Source: Daejeonella lutea
GTDB taxonomy: Bacteria; Bacteroidota; Bacteroidia; Sphingobacteriales; Sphingobacteriaceae
Assembly: GCF_900168015.1 (NCBI RefSeq)
Contig: NZ_FUYR01000002.1
Location: forward strand, 372,001-436,000
DNA: 64,000 bases
Direction of reading: 5' to 3'
In this document: in pieces, positions 1 through 9,087 of the stretch
Layout of the letters: every line of letters starts with the position of its first letter
How positions within the stretch are numbered: the stretch's first letter is position 1
Made by a program: the position numbers and the translations under genes
Notes under the pieces: generated by a model
Seen by the model: the letters and a program-made list of their open reading frames with translations, nothing else
Told to the model about the DNA's origin: nothing
Database searches by the model: none

Positions 1-542
1 ACTGATGCAGTGGTCGTATTTAAGGCATGATCAAATATAGCTTTATCAGGTTTGTTAAATCCTATTATTTCTGAAATGAAAATGGTGCTAAAATATTTTG
101 CAAGGTCGGTATTCCCGATTTTTAGCTCTGTAGATTCTTTGAACCCGTTGGATATGATGTGAAGAGTGTACTTGCTTCGAAGATACTCCAGCGTATCGTG
201 AGCATGCGGAAAAAGGTTTGTTTTTGTAGGACAGATAGTAACATAATCGTTCTCAAAATTGATTGGTATTCTATCAGGCGACAACCCCAGTTCAATAAAA
301 GTCTTTGAGAATCTTGTTGAACGCAATACCTCTTTGCTGATCTTGCCAATATGATAATCTGCCCAAAGCTGATGGTTGTTTTTAGTGTACGTCTCGATAA
401 AGGCATCAGGAGAGTGCAAACCCAGGTCCTTCAGCCCGTAAGTATGATATAGTTCATGGAGCGTCTCTTCAGCATTCTTGTCGAAATCCCAAATGGTGTG
501 ATCAAGGTCGAAGAAGAGGTGTTTGTAGATGGAGGGGGTCAT
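1..542 (-). CDS. HAD-family hydrolase, YjjG-like, cut by window start
   Basis: The first 542 bases read on the minus strand as an open frame that runs off the window. It starts with ATG at 542 (MTPSIYKHLFFDLDHTIW). The DLD motif at residues 12-14 is the HAD nucleophile/acid pair. Further on are an ISNGF segment (motif II) and a FNKPDK segment (motif III lysine). The all-alpha cap in between and the overall pattern fit the YjjG branch, which dephosphorylates pyrimidine nucleoside monophosphates. The last part of the protein is missing, so length cannot be compared. The substrate is inferred from the family only. It is divergent from uvrB. Confidence 0.8.
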   Translation of the reverse strand, partial: MTPSIYKHLFFDLDHTIWDFDKNAEETLHELYHTYGLKDLGLHSPDAFIETYTKNNHQLWADYHIGKISKEVLRSTRFSKTFIELGLSPDRIPINFENDYVTICPTKTNLFPHAHDTLEYLRSKYTLHIISNGFKESTELKIGNTDLAKYFSTIFISEIIGFNKPDKAIFDHALNTTTAS

Positions 543-591
543 GTGAGATATAGCTGGTTTAGTGATAGAAACGAGTCACATTGAACAAACA

Positions 592-716
592 TGAGTTATA
601 AGTTGTAAGTTATAAGTCAAAAATGCGCAGACATACCGACAACTACGCTTATCCGGATCGCTGCACAAACCTAAAACTTATTACTTACAACTTACGACTT
701 ACGACTTACAACTTTT
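592..716. repeat. Heptamer hairpin array A, upstream of uvrB
   Basis: The left arm (592-618) is a run of 7-bp units of the type AAGTTGT/AAGTTAT. The right arm (about 674-716) has units of the type ACTTACA/ACTTACG, the reverse complement of the left. The 55-bp middle part has no 7-bp period. The right arm runs directly into the uvrB -7 promoter element. It could form a long stem in DNA or RNA. Confidence 0.75.
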
Positions 717-723
717 ACCTTTG
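716..723 (+). promoter_or_regulatory. -7 element TACCTTTG of uvrB
   Basis: Exact match to the Bacteroidota consensus TAnnTTTG, ending 8 bases before the uvrB ATG. With the usual distance to the transcription start, the mRNA would have almost no leader. The -33 region is occupied by heptamer array A. Confidence 0.65.
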
Positions 724-731
724 CAGGGCAT

Positions 732-2777
732 ATGGAATTTAAGCTAACATCTGAATATAAGCCAACCGGCGATCAGCCTGAGGCGATCCGTCAATTGGTT
801 GAAGGCGTTAATAGTGGCGAACATTATCAGACGCTTTTAGGGGTTACAGGCTCCGGAAAAACCTTTACCATAGCGAATGTTGTGCAGGAGACGCAAAAGC
901 CGATGTTGGTCCTCAGCCATAACAAGACGCTTGCGGCACAGCTCTATGGAGAATTTAAACAGTTCTTCCCGGATAACGCGGTTAATTATTTTGTTTCCTA
1001 CTACGACTACTATCAGCCTGAGGCTTATATCGCTTCATCGAACACTTATATTGAGAAAGACCTCCAGATCAATGAGGAGATTGAAAAGTTGCGTTTGCGT
1101 ACCACTTCGGCATTAATGTCCGGCAGGCGTGACGTGATCGTCGTTTCATCAATTTCCTGCATTTACGGTATGGGAAACCCCGAGGATTTTTCAAACTCGG
1201 TTTTTCGATTTGCAGTAGGGACAAAGATCAGCAGGAATGCATTTTTGCATCGCCTTGTTGAGATCCTATACTCACGTACAACTGCCGATTTCAGAAGGGG
1301 AACATTCCGGGTTAAGGGAGACACGGTCGATATATATCCTGCGTACATGGATTATGCCTACCGGGTTTCTTTCTTTGGAGATGATATTGAAGAGCTGACC
1401 ACGATAGATCCTGCGTCGGGAAAGACAATGGAGAAAATGACACATATGGCCATCTTTCCCGCCAATCTGTTCGTAACACCTAAGGATCGATTCAATAAGT
1501 CGGTTTGGTCTATCCAGGAGGAACTTGAAAGCCGCAAGCAGCAATTTATTGACGAAAAGCGGTTCCTGGAGGCTAAACGGCTGGAAGAACGGGTAAATTA
1601 CGACCTGGAGATGATGCGTGAGCTTGGCTATTGCAGCGGTATTGAAAATTACTCGAGGTTCTTTGACGGCAGAACTCCGGGAATGCGCCCCTTCTGTCTC
1701 CTGGATTATTTTCCAGAAGATTATCTTATGGTGATCGATGAAAGCCATGTTACAGTGCCGCAGATCCGGGCAATGTACGGCGGCGACCGCTCAAGGAAAC
1801 TTTCTCTTGTTGATTATGGCTTCCGCCTCCCCGCTGCACTCGATAACAGGCCTTTAAATTTTAATGAATTTGAGAAACTTGCACCGCAAACAATTTATGT
1901 CAGCGCAACGCCGGGAGATTATGAGCTGGAACAGACGGAGGGGGTTTTCGTTGAACAGGTAATCCGCCCAACGGGACTCCTTGATCCGGTGATAGAGATC
2001 AGGCCGGTTATAAACCAGGTCGATGATCTGCTTGACGAGATCGATAAGACAGTCAAGATGGGAGATCGTGTGTTGGTAACTACTCTGACGAAGCGAATGT
2101 CGGAAGAACTTACTAAATACATGGATCGGCTGGGGATAAAGGTCCGGTATATTCACTCCGAGGTCAAAACCCTTGAAAGGGTTGAGATACTTAGAGATTT
2201 AAGGCTTGGCGTGTTCGATGTACTTGTGGGGATAAATTTATTGCGTGAAGGATTGGATCTTCCTGAAGTTTCACTTGTAGCTATTCTCGATGCTGATAAG
2301 GAAGGATTTCTTCGTTCTGAGCGTTCACTCATCCAGACTATTGGCCGGGCAGCCCGAAACGATCGCGGGCGGGTTATCATGTATGCGGATAAGATCACGG
2401 ATAGTATGCGGGTTACTATTGATGAAACCAATCGCAGGCGTGAAAAGCAGATTGCGTATAATACGGAACATGGAATAGTACCGAGGACAATAGGTAAATC
2501 GTGGGAGGCTATTATCGAACAGACCTCGGTAATGGACTTCAAGGGAGGAGTTCAAAAGGCATACATTGAAAAAGAGATGACAGATGACTTGGCTGCCGAT
2601 CCGATTGTTCAATATATGACCAAACCGGAGCTTCAAAAATCGATCGACAAAACGAAAAAAGATATGGTTAACGCCGCTAAAGACATGGACTTCCTGCTTG
2701 CTGCAAAATTGCGGGATGAAATGTTTGCGCTGGAGAAGATTATGGAGGAGAGGTTTGGGACTGGGACTGGTAAATGA
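732..2777 (+). CDS. uvrB: Excinuclease ABC subunit B
   Basis: UvrB is the helicase-like damage-verification subunit of bacterial nucleotide excision repair. It is loaded by UvrA and then recruits UvrC for incision. At 681 residues the protein is full length. Visible features are Walker A GVTGSGKT at 37-44, the [10 protein letters not shown] beta-hairpin region around residue 95, the DESH Walker B at 336-339, helicase motif VI (QTIGRAARN), and a C-terminal UVR motif for UvrC contact in the last 45 residues. The start is fixed by the family-typical opening [16 protein letters not shown]. It appears monocistronic, with its own promoter and a heptamer array 5 bp after its stop. Confidence 0.98.
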   Translation: MEFKLTSEYKPTGDQPEAIRQLVEGVNSGEHYQTLLGVTGSGKTFTIANVVQETQKPMLVLSHNKTLAAQLYGEFKQFFPDNAVNYFVSYYDYYQPEAYIASSNTYIEKDLQINEEIEKLRLRTTSALMSGRRDVIVVSSISCIYGMGNPEDFSNSVFRFAVGTKISRNAFLHRLVEILYSRTTADFRRGTFRVKGDTVDIYPAYMDYAYRVSFFGDDIEELTTIDPASGKTMEKMTHMAIFPANLFVTPKDRFNKSVWSIQEELESRKQQFIDEKRFLEAKRLEERVNYDLEMMRELGYCSGIENYSRFFDGRTPGMRPFCLLDYFPEDYLMVIDESHVTVPQIRAMYGGDRSRKLSLVDYGFRLPAALDNRPLNFNEFEKLAPQTIYVSATPGDYELEQTEGVFVEQVIRPTGLLDPVIEIRPVINQVDDLLDEIDKTVKMGDRVLVTTLTKRMSEELTKYMDRLGIKVRYIHSEVKTLERVEILRDLRLGVFDVLVGINLLREGLDLPEVSLVAILDADKEGFLRSERSLIQTIGRAARNDRGRVIMYADKITDSMRVTIDETNRRREKQIAYNTEHGIVPRTIGKSWEAIIEQTSVMDFKGGVQKAYIEKEMTDDLAADPIVQYMTKPELQKSIDKTKKDMVNAAKDMDFLLAAKLRDEMFALEKIMEERFGTGTGK

Positions 2778-2782
2778 AGGGA

Positions 2783-2943
2783 GTGATCAGTGATCAGGTG
2801 ATCAGTAATCAGTGATCAGTAATCAGTATCAGTAATCAGTGATCAGTAATCAGTGCATGTGTACCTATATTACTAAAACAAATCTCAATGGCGGTTACCA
2901 CCACTGGGCGTAGCCACCTGATTACTGATTACCGGCGGTAGCC
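2783..2943. repeat. Heptamer array B after uvrB stop
   Basis: From 2783 to about 2854 there are roughly ten units of GTRATCA type (GTGATCA, GTAATCA), nearly all 7 bp. A short opposing arm TGATTACTGATTA lies at 2919-2931 after a core containing GGCGGTTACCACC and GGGCGTAGCCACC. The array starts 5 bp after the uvrB stop. No coding sequence is seen in 2778-3049. Confidence 0.75.
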
Positions 2944-3049
2944 ACTTTTATTCGTAGAACCATCACCACGATTACAACTTTCAATGCTATTCTCGAATCA
3001 CCGGGCGCTGCCACCGATCACGTTAATAAAATTTCACAACGCAAACAAC

Positions 3050-3244
3050 ATGAACGGCCAATATAGAAAAGACATATATCCCGGCCTCGAAGTCGACATA
3101 ATCCTTAAAAAGGATCAGAGAACGGGTAAACGAACAAGAGGTATAGTTCAAAGCCTTCTCACAAGCTCTGCTTTTCATTCAAGAGGGATTAAGGTCAGGC
3201 TGGAGGATGGACAGGTGGGGAGAGTGGTGGAGATAGTGAGTTGA
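3050..3244 (+). CDS. ywbE: YwbE family protein
   Basis: A 64-residue basic protein, MNGQYRKDIYPGLEVDIILK at its start and LEDGQVGRVVEIVS at its end, which matches the YwbE family (DUF2196) over its whole length. The family is small, widespread and without an established function; the fold is likely a small beta-barrel. I chose ATG 3050 over the upstream in-frame ATG 2984, because the extra 22 residues are not family-like and the NIYPGLEV-type motif normally sits at the N-terminus. It stands alone between heptamer arrays B and C. Confidence 0.85.
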   Translation: MNGQYRKDIYPGLEVDIILKKDQRTGKRTRGIVQSLLTSSAFHSRGIKVRLEDGQVGRVVEIVS

Positions 3245-3247
3245 ACT

Positions 3248-3495
3248 TTGTACGTTATACGTAATACGTTGTACGTTGTACGTCTGGGCGGATAGCGAAC
3301 GAACCTATCCGATCTTTGAAGTTGGATTTTAATAAAACGTGTGGTTTAACGTTTGGTACGTCAGAAAGAAACGGAAAACATACTTGGCGTTCTGGTACGT
3401 TGTAATAGTTATTATTAAGAATGTAAACCGTATAACTTCACGTTGGGTACGTCGGCAAGAAAACGTATAACGTATTACGTACAACGTATAACTTT
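3248..3495. repeat. Heptamer hairpin array C after ywbE stop
   Basis: The left arm (3248-3283) has units ACGTTAT, ACGTAAT, ACGTTGT. The right arm (3462-3495) carries the reverse complement (AACGTATAACGTATTACGT type). Inside, 3289-3311 is a perfect 7-bp stem CGGATAG/CTATCCG with a 9-base loop. The array starts 3 bp after the ywbE stop. It fills most of the gene-free stretch 3245-3557; some isolated ACGTT words also occur in the middle. Confidence 0.75.
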
Positions 3496-3530
3496 ACAAA
3501 ACAGTGAAACATATTCAACATTTTATCGTC

Positions 3531-3538
3531 TATATTTG
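3531..3538 (+). promoter_or_regulatory. -7 element TATATTTG of the DUF4834 gene
   Basis: Exact TAnnTTTG match ending 19 bases before the ATG at 3558. Confidence 0.55.
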
Positions 3539-3557
3539 AAGATCAGAATTTATTCTC

Positions 3558-3806
3558 ATGGCATTATTAAAGATTTTATTTATTACTATTTGCGTTTTAT
3601 GGCTGCTAAAAATGGTTGCCAGATTGTTATTACCTATGTTTTTCCATAAGATGATGGCGAAAGCGCAAAACCAGGCAAACCAAAGATATCAGCAACAACA
3701 TAATCATAACCCGGACGGTCGTATCAGAGTTGACTACATGCCTCCAAAGGAAAAAAGCCGTGGCGATAATGCGGGTGATTTTGTTGATTACGAGGAGGTG
3801 AAGTAG
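3558..3806 (+). CDS. DUF4834 family membrane protein
   Basis: An 82-residue protein with one hydrophobic segment at about residues 3-28, followed by a Gln/Asn/His-rich linker and a charged tail ending GDFVDYEEVK. The layout (N-terminal membrane anchor, short cytoplasmic tail with a DYEEVK-like end) is that of DUF4834, a family restricted to Bacteroidota with no known function. The start follows an exact -7 promoter element. The overlapping longer-looking frame from 3443 is non-coding. No partner gene is apparent. Confidence 0.75.
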   Translation: MALLKILFITICVLWLLKMVARLLLPMFFHKMMAKAQNQANQRYQQQHNHNPDGRIRVDYMPPKEKSRGDNAGDFVDYEEVK

Positions 3807-3894
3807 GTTGTTGCGGTTGACGGTTGACGGTTGACAGGCTGGGCGGAGAAGGACAATCGGTGATGGTGGTTAGTTGTTAGTAATTAGGTGTTAG
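3807..3894. repeat. Heptamer array D after DUF4834 stop
   Basis: Units GGTTGAC repeat at about 3814-3835 right after the stop codon, then CTGGGCGGA, then a second 7-bp series (GTTAGTT, GTTAGTA, ATTAGGT, GTTAGGG) at about 3869-3894. No clear opposing arm is seen. The rest of the gene-free stretch to 4340 holds the palindrome cluster at 3961-4134 and the yfhO promoter; 4140-4300 shows nothing else. Confidence 0.6.
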
Positions 3895-3960
3895 GGCCAG
3901 ACGGAAAAAACTACGTCCACCACAGCCATTAATATTCCGGATTTTTCTCTAATATTCCTT

Positions 3961-4134
3961 TGACCCCGAGGGGGTCACATATTTATAGTATCGAAATCGG
4001 CATTTTCATCGACCCTGAAGGGGTCGCATTTAGAATGCGAATTCATTTAAATAATACGACAACACATACGACCCCTTCAGGGTCGGGATTTCGGGACCAA
4101 CATTTTCTATAAATATTCGACCCCTTCAGGGTCG
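3961..4134. repeat. REP-like inverted element, GACCCTGAAGGGGTC family
   Basis: Four palindromic cores: 3961-3977 (a variant), 4010-4026 (CGACCCTGAAGGGGTCG), and 4069-4085 and 4118-4134 (CGACCCCTTCAGGGTCG). The two halves are inverted. ATATTTATAG follows the first core (3979-3988), and its reverse complement CTATAAATAT precedes the last (4107-4116). The whole 174 bp is thus one large imperfect inverted repeat. No transposase is nearby. Confidence 0.8.
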
Positions 4135-4310
4135 GTAAGAAAGCCATTTCCCTTTGTCCCTACTATCTGAGTAGCCATTGCCATTTTTATGAATGAAATT
4201 CTTCAAGATAGAGTGCTCTAATCGCCAGATGAATGCCCGTTAAATCCTTCCATCTGACATGCCTGTTGCGAAACGTATTGCGTTCAACTTAAAACGTATT
4301 ACTTTTTTTC

Positions 4311-4318
4311 TATTTTTG
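4311..4318 (+). promoter_or_regulatory. -7 element TATTTTTG of the YfhO gene
   Basis: Exact TAnnTTTG match, 22 bases before ATG 4341. Confidence 0.6.
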
Positions 4319-4340
4319 GCATTCAACTAATTTGAGGATA

Positions 4341-6842
4341 ATGAATAACTGGTTTAAACGCAATGGCATTCACCTGGCGATCATAGGAATTTTTATTGCG
4401 ATATGTTTCGTGTATTTCAGTCCTGCGCTGCAGGGAAAAGCCCTGTTTCAAAGTGATGTTATTCAAGCTCAAGGCATGCAAAAAGAGATCATGGACTACA
4501 AAGCCAAAGATGGTAAAGGTCCTCTCTGGACGAATTCCATGTTCGGAGGTATGCCATCTTACCAGATTTGGGTTCAGTATCCTAATAACATAACTACCTA
4601 CGTCATCTCATTTTTCAAAGCAGTTTTCCCAAATCCTATTGATACTGTTCTGCTTTATTTATTGGGTGCATATTTTCTGTTCTGTGTGCTGAGAATGAAT
4701 CCCTGGCTGGCTGCAGCCGGTGCGATTGCATTCGCTTTCTCGTCCTATAACTTTCAGATTATAGATGCCGGTCATAGCAACAAAGCAATTGCAATCGCAT
4801 TTTTTGCCCCTATTCTTGCCGGTATAATAATGACCTTCCGGAGGCAATATCTTGCCGGAGCGGCGATAACCGCCTTATTTCTCGCTATTGAGATCAGGAC
4901 CAACCATATCCAGATGACGTACTATCTGTTCCTGGTACTTCTGATCCTTATAGGGATAGAATTATATCACGCAATTAAAGCAAAGACCACCAAAGAATTC
5001 ATTAAGTCTTTCGCCTATCTCGCAGCAGCGGCGGTTCTTTCAATTGCAGTAAATGCAGGTGCATTGTGGACAAGTTATGAGTACGCAAAAGAATCAACCC
5101 GTGGACCATCGAATTTAACAACTGATAAGTCTGAACCGAATAACGGCCTGGACAGGGACTATGCTTACGCATGGAGCCAGGGTGTTGGAGAAAGCCTCAC
5201 CTTCTTGGTACCGAATGCTTACGGCGGTGCTTCCGGGGTATCTGACTTAGGTGTAGATTCTGAAGTTGCAAAGACACTTGGATCAAAGGGAATTCCGGCA
5301 GAACAAATCATGCCTGCGATGCAGCAATTGTATGGTGTCGGCTTAAGCACCTACTGGGGCGACAAGCAATTCACATCCGGTCCGTGGTATTTTGGGGCTA
5401 TTATATGCTTCCTGTTTGTTCTGGGATTATTCATTATAAAACACAGAATCAAATGGTGGATCCTTAGTGCGACCTTGTTGTGTTTGCTGCTTTCGTTTGG
5501 AAGACATATGCCTTTCTTGTCCGATATCTTCTTTAATTACTTCCCGCTTTACAATAAATTTCGTGCAGTTGAATCAATCCTGGTTATTGCAGCTTTATTG
5601 GTACCGGTGCTTGCAATTCTTGCAGTAAAAGAAGTTGCATTCCACACAGAAGATCCGAATAAGCTAAAGAAACATCTGCTGTATTCGCTTTACATAACTG
5701 GTGGACTTTTACTGATATTAATCGCCGTTCCATCTTTACTACTGGATTTCAGGGCGACTGGCCATAATCAATTTGTCGAGCAATTAACCCAATTAACTAA
5801 TGGCGACCGCCCGTTCGCTGACAGCATTGCAAATTCCCTGATCCAGGATCGGATCAGCATGGCGCGAATGGATGCCTTGCGCTCGCTGGTTTTCGTTCTC
5901 ATTGGTGCCGGACTCATTTGGACTTTAATCAATAAGAAACTTAGTCCACAGATCGTATTTATTCTTCTGGCTGCCGTGATTTTAGGTGATATGTGGAATA
6001 TTGATCGCCGATACCTGAACAATGAAAAGTTTGTTGAGAAAAATGTTCTGGCACAGCAATTTCAACCTAGGGATGTGGATCAGATGATCATGCGCGATAC
6101 GTCAAATTACAGAGTATTTGATCTAAGCGGCAGACAAGGTCCCTTCTCAGATTCAGGTCCTTCCTATTTCCATAAGAGTCTTGGCGGATACCATGCGGCT
6201 AAATTGAAACGGTACCAGGAGCTGCTTGACAAACAGTTTAATGGTTCTATCAATGAAGATGTACTTGACATGCTGAACACTAAGTATGTAATTACGTCAG
6301 ATCAAACCGGTTCAAAACAAACCGTACAAAACAGGGACAGCGCAGCCGGCAATGCCTGGTTTGTACCGAGTGTTACATATGTTAAAAATGCGGACCAGGA
6401 GATGGCTGCGATCAGCAGTTTTGATCCTAAAAAGGTGATGATTGTTTCGGAGGAGTTCAAGCCAATGATCGACCTTAGACGAATTGGATTTGATGCGAAT
6501 GGATTTATCAGGTTAACCTCATATCACCCAGACCTCATGACATATGAGTATTCCTCAGGCAAAGATGCACTGGCTGTGTTTTCTGAAATGTACTATAAAC
6601 ATGGGTGGAATGCCTATGTTGACGGACAAAAAGTTCCATATTTTAGAGCCAACTATCTGTTAAGAGCCGCACAGCTGCCAGGTGGTAATCACAAACTGGA
6701 ATTTAAGTTCGAGCCTGCATCATATTATACTGGGGAGATAATCTCGTTAATTGCGTCTATTTTGCTTGTTTTGGCACTTGGATATGCGATGTACTTGGAG
6801 GCTAAGAAGCCGGATGAGGGAGCGAAGGTGGTGAAGGGGTAA
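4341..6842 (+). CDS. YfhO family membrane protein
   Basis: An 833-residue polytopic protein of the YfhO family (PF09586), large multi-pass membrane proteins related to GT-C glycosyltransferases and implicated in Gram-positives in glycosylating cell-wall polymers. The first two thirds contain about a dozen hydrophobic spans. A soluble region of about 250 residues follows, then one last span near the C-terminus and a lysine-rich tail. The N-terminal loop has the expected acidic stretch (SDVIQAQGMQ). An in-frame TTG at 4332 exists, but ATG 4341 fits the promoter and family better. The activity in this organism is inferred. It is the last plus-strand gene before the minus-strand glycosyltransferase block. 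Confidence 0.85.
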   Translation: MNNWFKRNGIHLAIIGIFIAICFVYFSPALQGKALFQSDVIQAQGMQKEIMDYKAKDGKGPLWTNSMFGGMPSYQIWVQYPNNITTYVISFFKAVFPNPIDTVLLYLLGAYFLFCVLRMNPWLAAAGAIAFAFSSYNFQIIDAGHSNKAIAIAFFAPILAGIIMTFRRQYLAGAAITALFLAIEIRTNHIQMTYYLFLVLLILIGIELYHAIKAKTTKEFIKSFAYLAAAAVLSIAVNAGALWTSYEYAKESTRGPSNLTTDKSEPNNGLDRDYAYAWSQGVGESLTFLVPNAYGGASGVSDLGVDSEVAKTLGSKGIPAEQIMPAMQQLYGVGLSTYWGDKQFTSGPWYFGAIICFLFVLGLFIIKHRIKWWILSATLLCLLLSFGRHMPFLSDIFFNYFPLYNKFRAVESILVIAALLVPVLAILAVKEVAFHTEDPNKLKKHLLYSLYITGGLLLILIAVPSLLLDFRATGHNQFVEQLTQLTNGDRPFADSIANSLIQDRISMARMDALRSLVFVLIGAGLIWTLINKKLSPQIVFILLAAVILGDMWNIDRRYLNNEKFVEKNVLAQQFQPRDVDQMIMRDTSNYRVFDLSGRQGPFSDSGPSYFHKSLGGYHAAKLKRYQELLDKQFNGSINEDVLDMLNTKYVITSDQTGSKQTVQNRDSAAGNAWFVPSVTYVKNADQEMAAISSFDPKKVMIVSEEFKPMIDLRRIGFDANGFIRLTSYHPDLMTYEYSSGKDALAVFSEMYYKHGWNAYVDGQKVPYFRANYLLRAAQLPGGNHKLEFKFEPASYYTGEIISLIASILLVLALGYAMYLEAKKPDEGAKVVKG

Positions 6843-6844
6843 AC

Positions 6845-6945
6845 TTGACCCCTCATCCGATAGCTATCGGATCCGCCCTGGGCGGACAGCTTCCCCCTGC
6901 CTACCGCAGGCAGGTTGAAAAAAGGGGAGCGCTAGCGTACACACC
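6845..6945. repeat. Composite palindrome element downstream of the YfhO gene
   Basis: Three hairpins in a row: ATCCGATAGCTATCGGAT at 6855-6872, TCCGCCCTGGGCGGA at 6873-6887, and CCTGCCT/AGGCAGG around ACCGC at about 6898-6916. They are followed by an A-run and the palindrome CGCTAGCG. An outer CCCCT/AGGGG pairing may close the element. The CTGGGCGGA and CTGCCT-AGGCAG modules recur as cores of the heptamer arrays. It lies between convergent genes and could also terminate transcription. Confidence 0.65.
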
Positions 6946-6978
6946 GAGAGAGCATCTCAAAACAGAAGCAAAAGGACC

Positions 6979-7737
6979 TCAATCGTTCGTCCTCTTATGC
7001 TTTACATAATACGCAGCTAATTTCGCAGCAATGATCCCATGATTGAACAGATTTGGGATAAGGCCGTAGTGTTTTGAAAAAATATGGAAGCGCTCGATCA
7101 GGCTTTGGCGATGCCGCTTTTTGGACATTCCTCCAACAAGATACTTCGCGACATACATTCTGGTGTTGACTATCTTTTTCGAACGCTTCGCAGCTTTTAA
7201 AATCCAGTCAATATCTGAACTTAGCTTATAATCGAGATCATATGGTTCTGTTAGAGACCTGCGGATGTAGATAGCCTGGTGACTGATACTCATTCCAAAT
7301 TTAAAGTCTCTCCAGGTGAAGTTCTCAGGAGCTTTATGCCGTCTTTGTCCGAGGCTCTTCCAATTTTCATCGTACATCTCGGTCTCGCCGTAGTAGATAT
7401 CTCCGTCCGGTTCGGAAGCAAATATTTTTTCAACGGTGTCTGCAGCATATATCTCATCTCCCGAATTCATGAACAGGACGTAGTCACCCTCGGCCAGGGC
7501 GAGGCCTTTGTTCATCGCATCGTAAATGCCCTTGTCTTTTTCTGAAACTAACTTACTAATGCGCGACTCGTATTTCTTTAAAACTTCCAAAGTGCCATCC
7601 GTAGAGGCACCATCAATCACTATATATTCAATGTTTGAATAGGTCTGTCCAAGTACTGAAAGCACCGTGCGCTCAATATCATGCACATTATTGTAAACTA
7701 TTGTTATGACGCTTAATCTAGGCTGAAACATGGCCAC
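6979..7737 (-). CDS. Family 2 glycosyltransferase
   Basis: A 252-residue GT-A enzyme. The N-terminus SVITIVYNNVHDIERTVLSV is the nucleotide-binding start of GT2, followed by VVIDGASTDGT and the metal-binding NSGDE, which stands for the DXD motif. No membrane span is apparent, so it is probably a cytoplasmic enzyme adding one sugar to a polysaccharide or lipid-linked glycan. Its start overlaps the end of the upstream GT4 gene by 20 bp, so the two are translationally coupled. ATG 7731 is an equally good start. Donor and acceptor cannot be told from sequence. Confidence 0.9.
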   Translation of the reverse strand: MAMFQPRLSVITIVYNNVHDIERTVLSVLGQTYSNIEYIVIDGASTDGTLEVLKKYESRISKLVSEKDKGIYDAMNKGLALAEGDYVLFMNSGDEIYAADTVEKIFASEPDGDIYYGETEMYDENWKSLGQRRHKAPENFTWRDFKFGMSISHQAIYIRRSLTEPYDLDYKLSSDIDWILKAAKRSKKIVNTRMYVAKYLVGGMSKKRHRQSLIERFHIFSKHYGLIPNLFNHGIIAAKLAAYYVKHKRTND

Positions 7738-8992
7738 TTAATAAAGAATTGTACATTTTCACATGTCGTTGTGCGATCTCCTGTTCAGAGAAATTATCCA
7801 TAATGTGGTTTCGCGCGTTTGATCGAAGCATTAGCCTGTCGGCATGACTAAATACCCAGCTTATCCCGGCGGCAAGGTCGCTTGATGAACGATACTCAGC
7901 CAGGTAGCCATTTGATTTATGCTCAACCATATCTGGAATTCCGCCCGTAGTAAATGCGACCACAGGCGTACCGCATGCGAGGCTTTCCATAACAGTATAT
8001 GGAAGATTGTCTTCAAGCGAAGGTGCCATAAATACATCGGCAGCACTATAGCACATCGAGAGCTTTTCCTCAGATGCAATGGTACCCAGAAATGTGGTTC
8101 TGACGGGAAATGCAGGTACATTGCTGGTGTCTCTATTTCCGAAGATGACTAGTTCAATTTTATCTTTATCTACTTGTTGATCCCGGGCAAAAATTTCCAA
8201 TGCCTCAACAAGATATGAGGTTCCCTTATGCATATCCTTGCGGGATGGCATAAAACCGCTCATGATAATGAACTTATCCGACGAAAGCCCGAGGTTTTTG
8301 CGGGACTCAGCTTGTGTATGCGGCTTGAAAATCTCCATATTAAGTGTGTTTGGTATAGTTATAATTGACTTAGAATTTAACAGCTTACTCTTCAGTACAG
8401 ACTCGGCCATCCATGCACTTGGCGCGATGATGGTCAACTCTATTCCTTGATAAGATTTGTTTTTTCTCATCCAGATTCGATGAGACAAGTCCTGGGGATG
8501 CGATCGTCTAAGCACCGGACAATTGCCACATTCATTCATGTAGTGATCACACGTGTACCGAACATGGCAACCTCCGGTAAACGCATTGCTGTCGTGAAAA
8601 GTCCACACCAGGGGCTTGTTTAAACTGGAAAGCTTCGCAATGTCTTCCGGGCGCAGAAATGCGTGATTCACCCAATGTATGTGAATAATATCGGCTGATT
8701 TCAACAATTTCCGTTGCGATAGGTCCTTCCCCCACAAGGGTATTGAAAAAGGGATTGGCAGAGGCTTAACAAAAATTTTATTGGCCAGGCGTTCGAGAAT
8801 AATCGCTGCTGCGGTTAACCATTTAGAAAAAAAGCCGCTTGAAAGATCGTGAACTTCAGGGTTGTCTTTAAAAAGAAAATTGACGGCTACCTGTGAATCT
8901 ATTCCATGCTTTTGAAGCGCTTTACTCAGACGGTCGCATGCCTTTCCTGCTCCTCCGTTTCCAGTGTAAGTATTTAGATGAAGTATCTTCAC
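7718..8992 (-). CDS. Family 4 glycosyltransferase
   Basis: A GT-B enzyme of about 424 residues. The glycine-rich N-terminus MKILHLNTYTGNGGAG, a Cys cluster (CDHYMNECGNCP) and the donor-site E-x7-E in SLEDNLPYTVMESLACG are visible. The Cys cluster occurs in GT4 enzymes of the WcaC/colanic-acid type. I chose GTG 8992 rather than ATG 9034: an exact -7 element lies between them (8999-9006), so a transcript from it cannot contain the upstream ATG, and the enzyme family begins with MKILHLN-type residues. First gene of a two-gene operon with the GT2 gene. Confidence 0.88.
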   Translation of the reverse strand: MKILHLNTYTGNGGAGKACDRLSKALQKHGIDSQVAVNFLFKDNPEVHDLSSGFFSKWLTAAAIILERLANKIFVKPLPIPFSIPLWGKDLSQRKLLKSADIIHIHWVNHAFLRPEDIAKLSSLNKPLVWTFHDSNAFTGGCHVRYTCDHYMNECGNCPVLRRSHPQDLSHRIWMRKNKSYQGIELTIIAPSAWMAESVLKSKLLNSKSIITIPNTLNMEIFKPHTQAESRKNLGLSSDKFIIMSGFMPSRKDMHKGTSYLVEALEIFARDQQVDKDKIELVIFGNRDTSNVPAFPVRTTFLGTIASEEKLSMCYSAADVFMAPSLEDNLPYTVMESLACGTPVVAFTTGGIPDMVEHKSNGYLAEYRSSSDLAAGISWVFSHADRLMLRSNARNHIMDNFSEQEIAQRHVKMYNSLLSGHVSA

Positions 8993-8998
8993 GAATAT

Positions 8999-9006
8999 CA
9001 AAAATA
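8999..9006 (-). promoter_or_regulatory. -7 element TATTTTTG of the GT4 gene
   Basis: Exact TAnnTTTG on the minus strand, ending 6 bases before GTG 8992. It decides the start codon and implies an almost leaderless mRNA. Confidence 0.6.
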
Positions 9007-9087
9007 CAAAATAAATGCTCTTAAGGCTAGCCACCTGGTGCCTTCAAGAAGTATTATTTCAAGAAAGTATAAAGGGCCATCGCATCA

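Noticed and set aside
2783-2943. Possible CRISPR array (regular repeats after uvrB)
   Set aside because: The units are 7 bp without spacers, and no cas genes are present.
3443-3649. 68-residue frame overlapping the DUF4834 gene
   Set aside because: It starts inside array C and is out of frame with a clear family member that has its own promoter.
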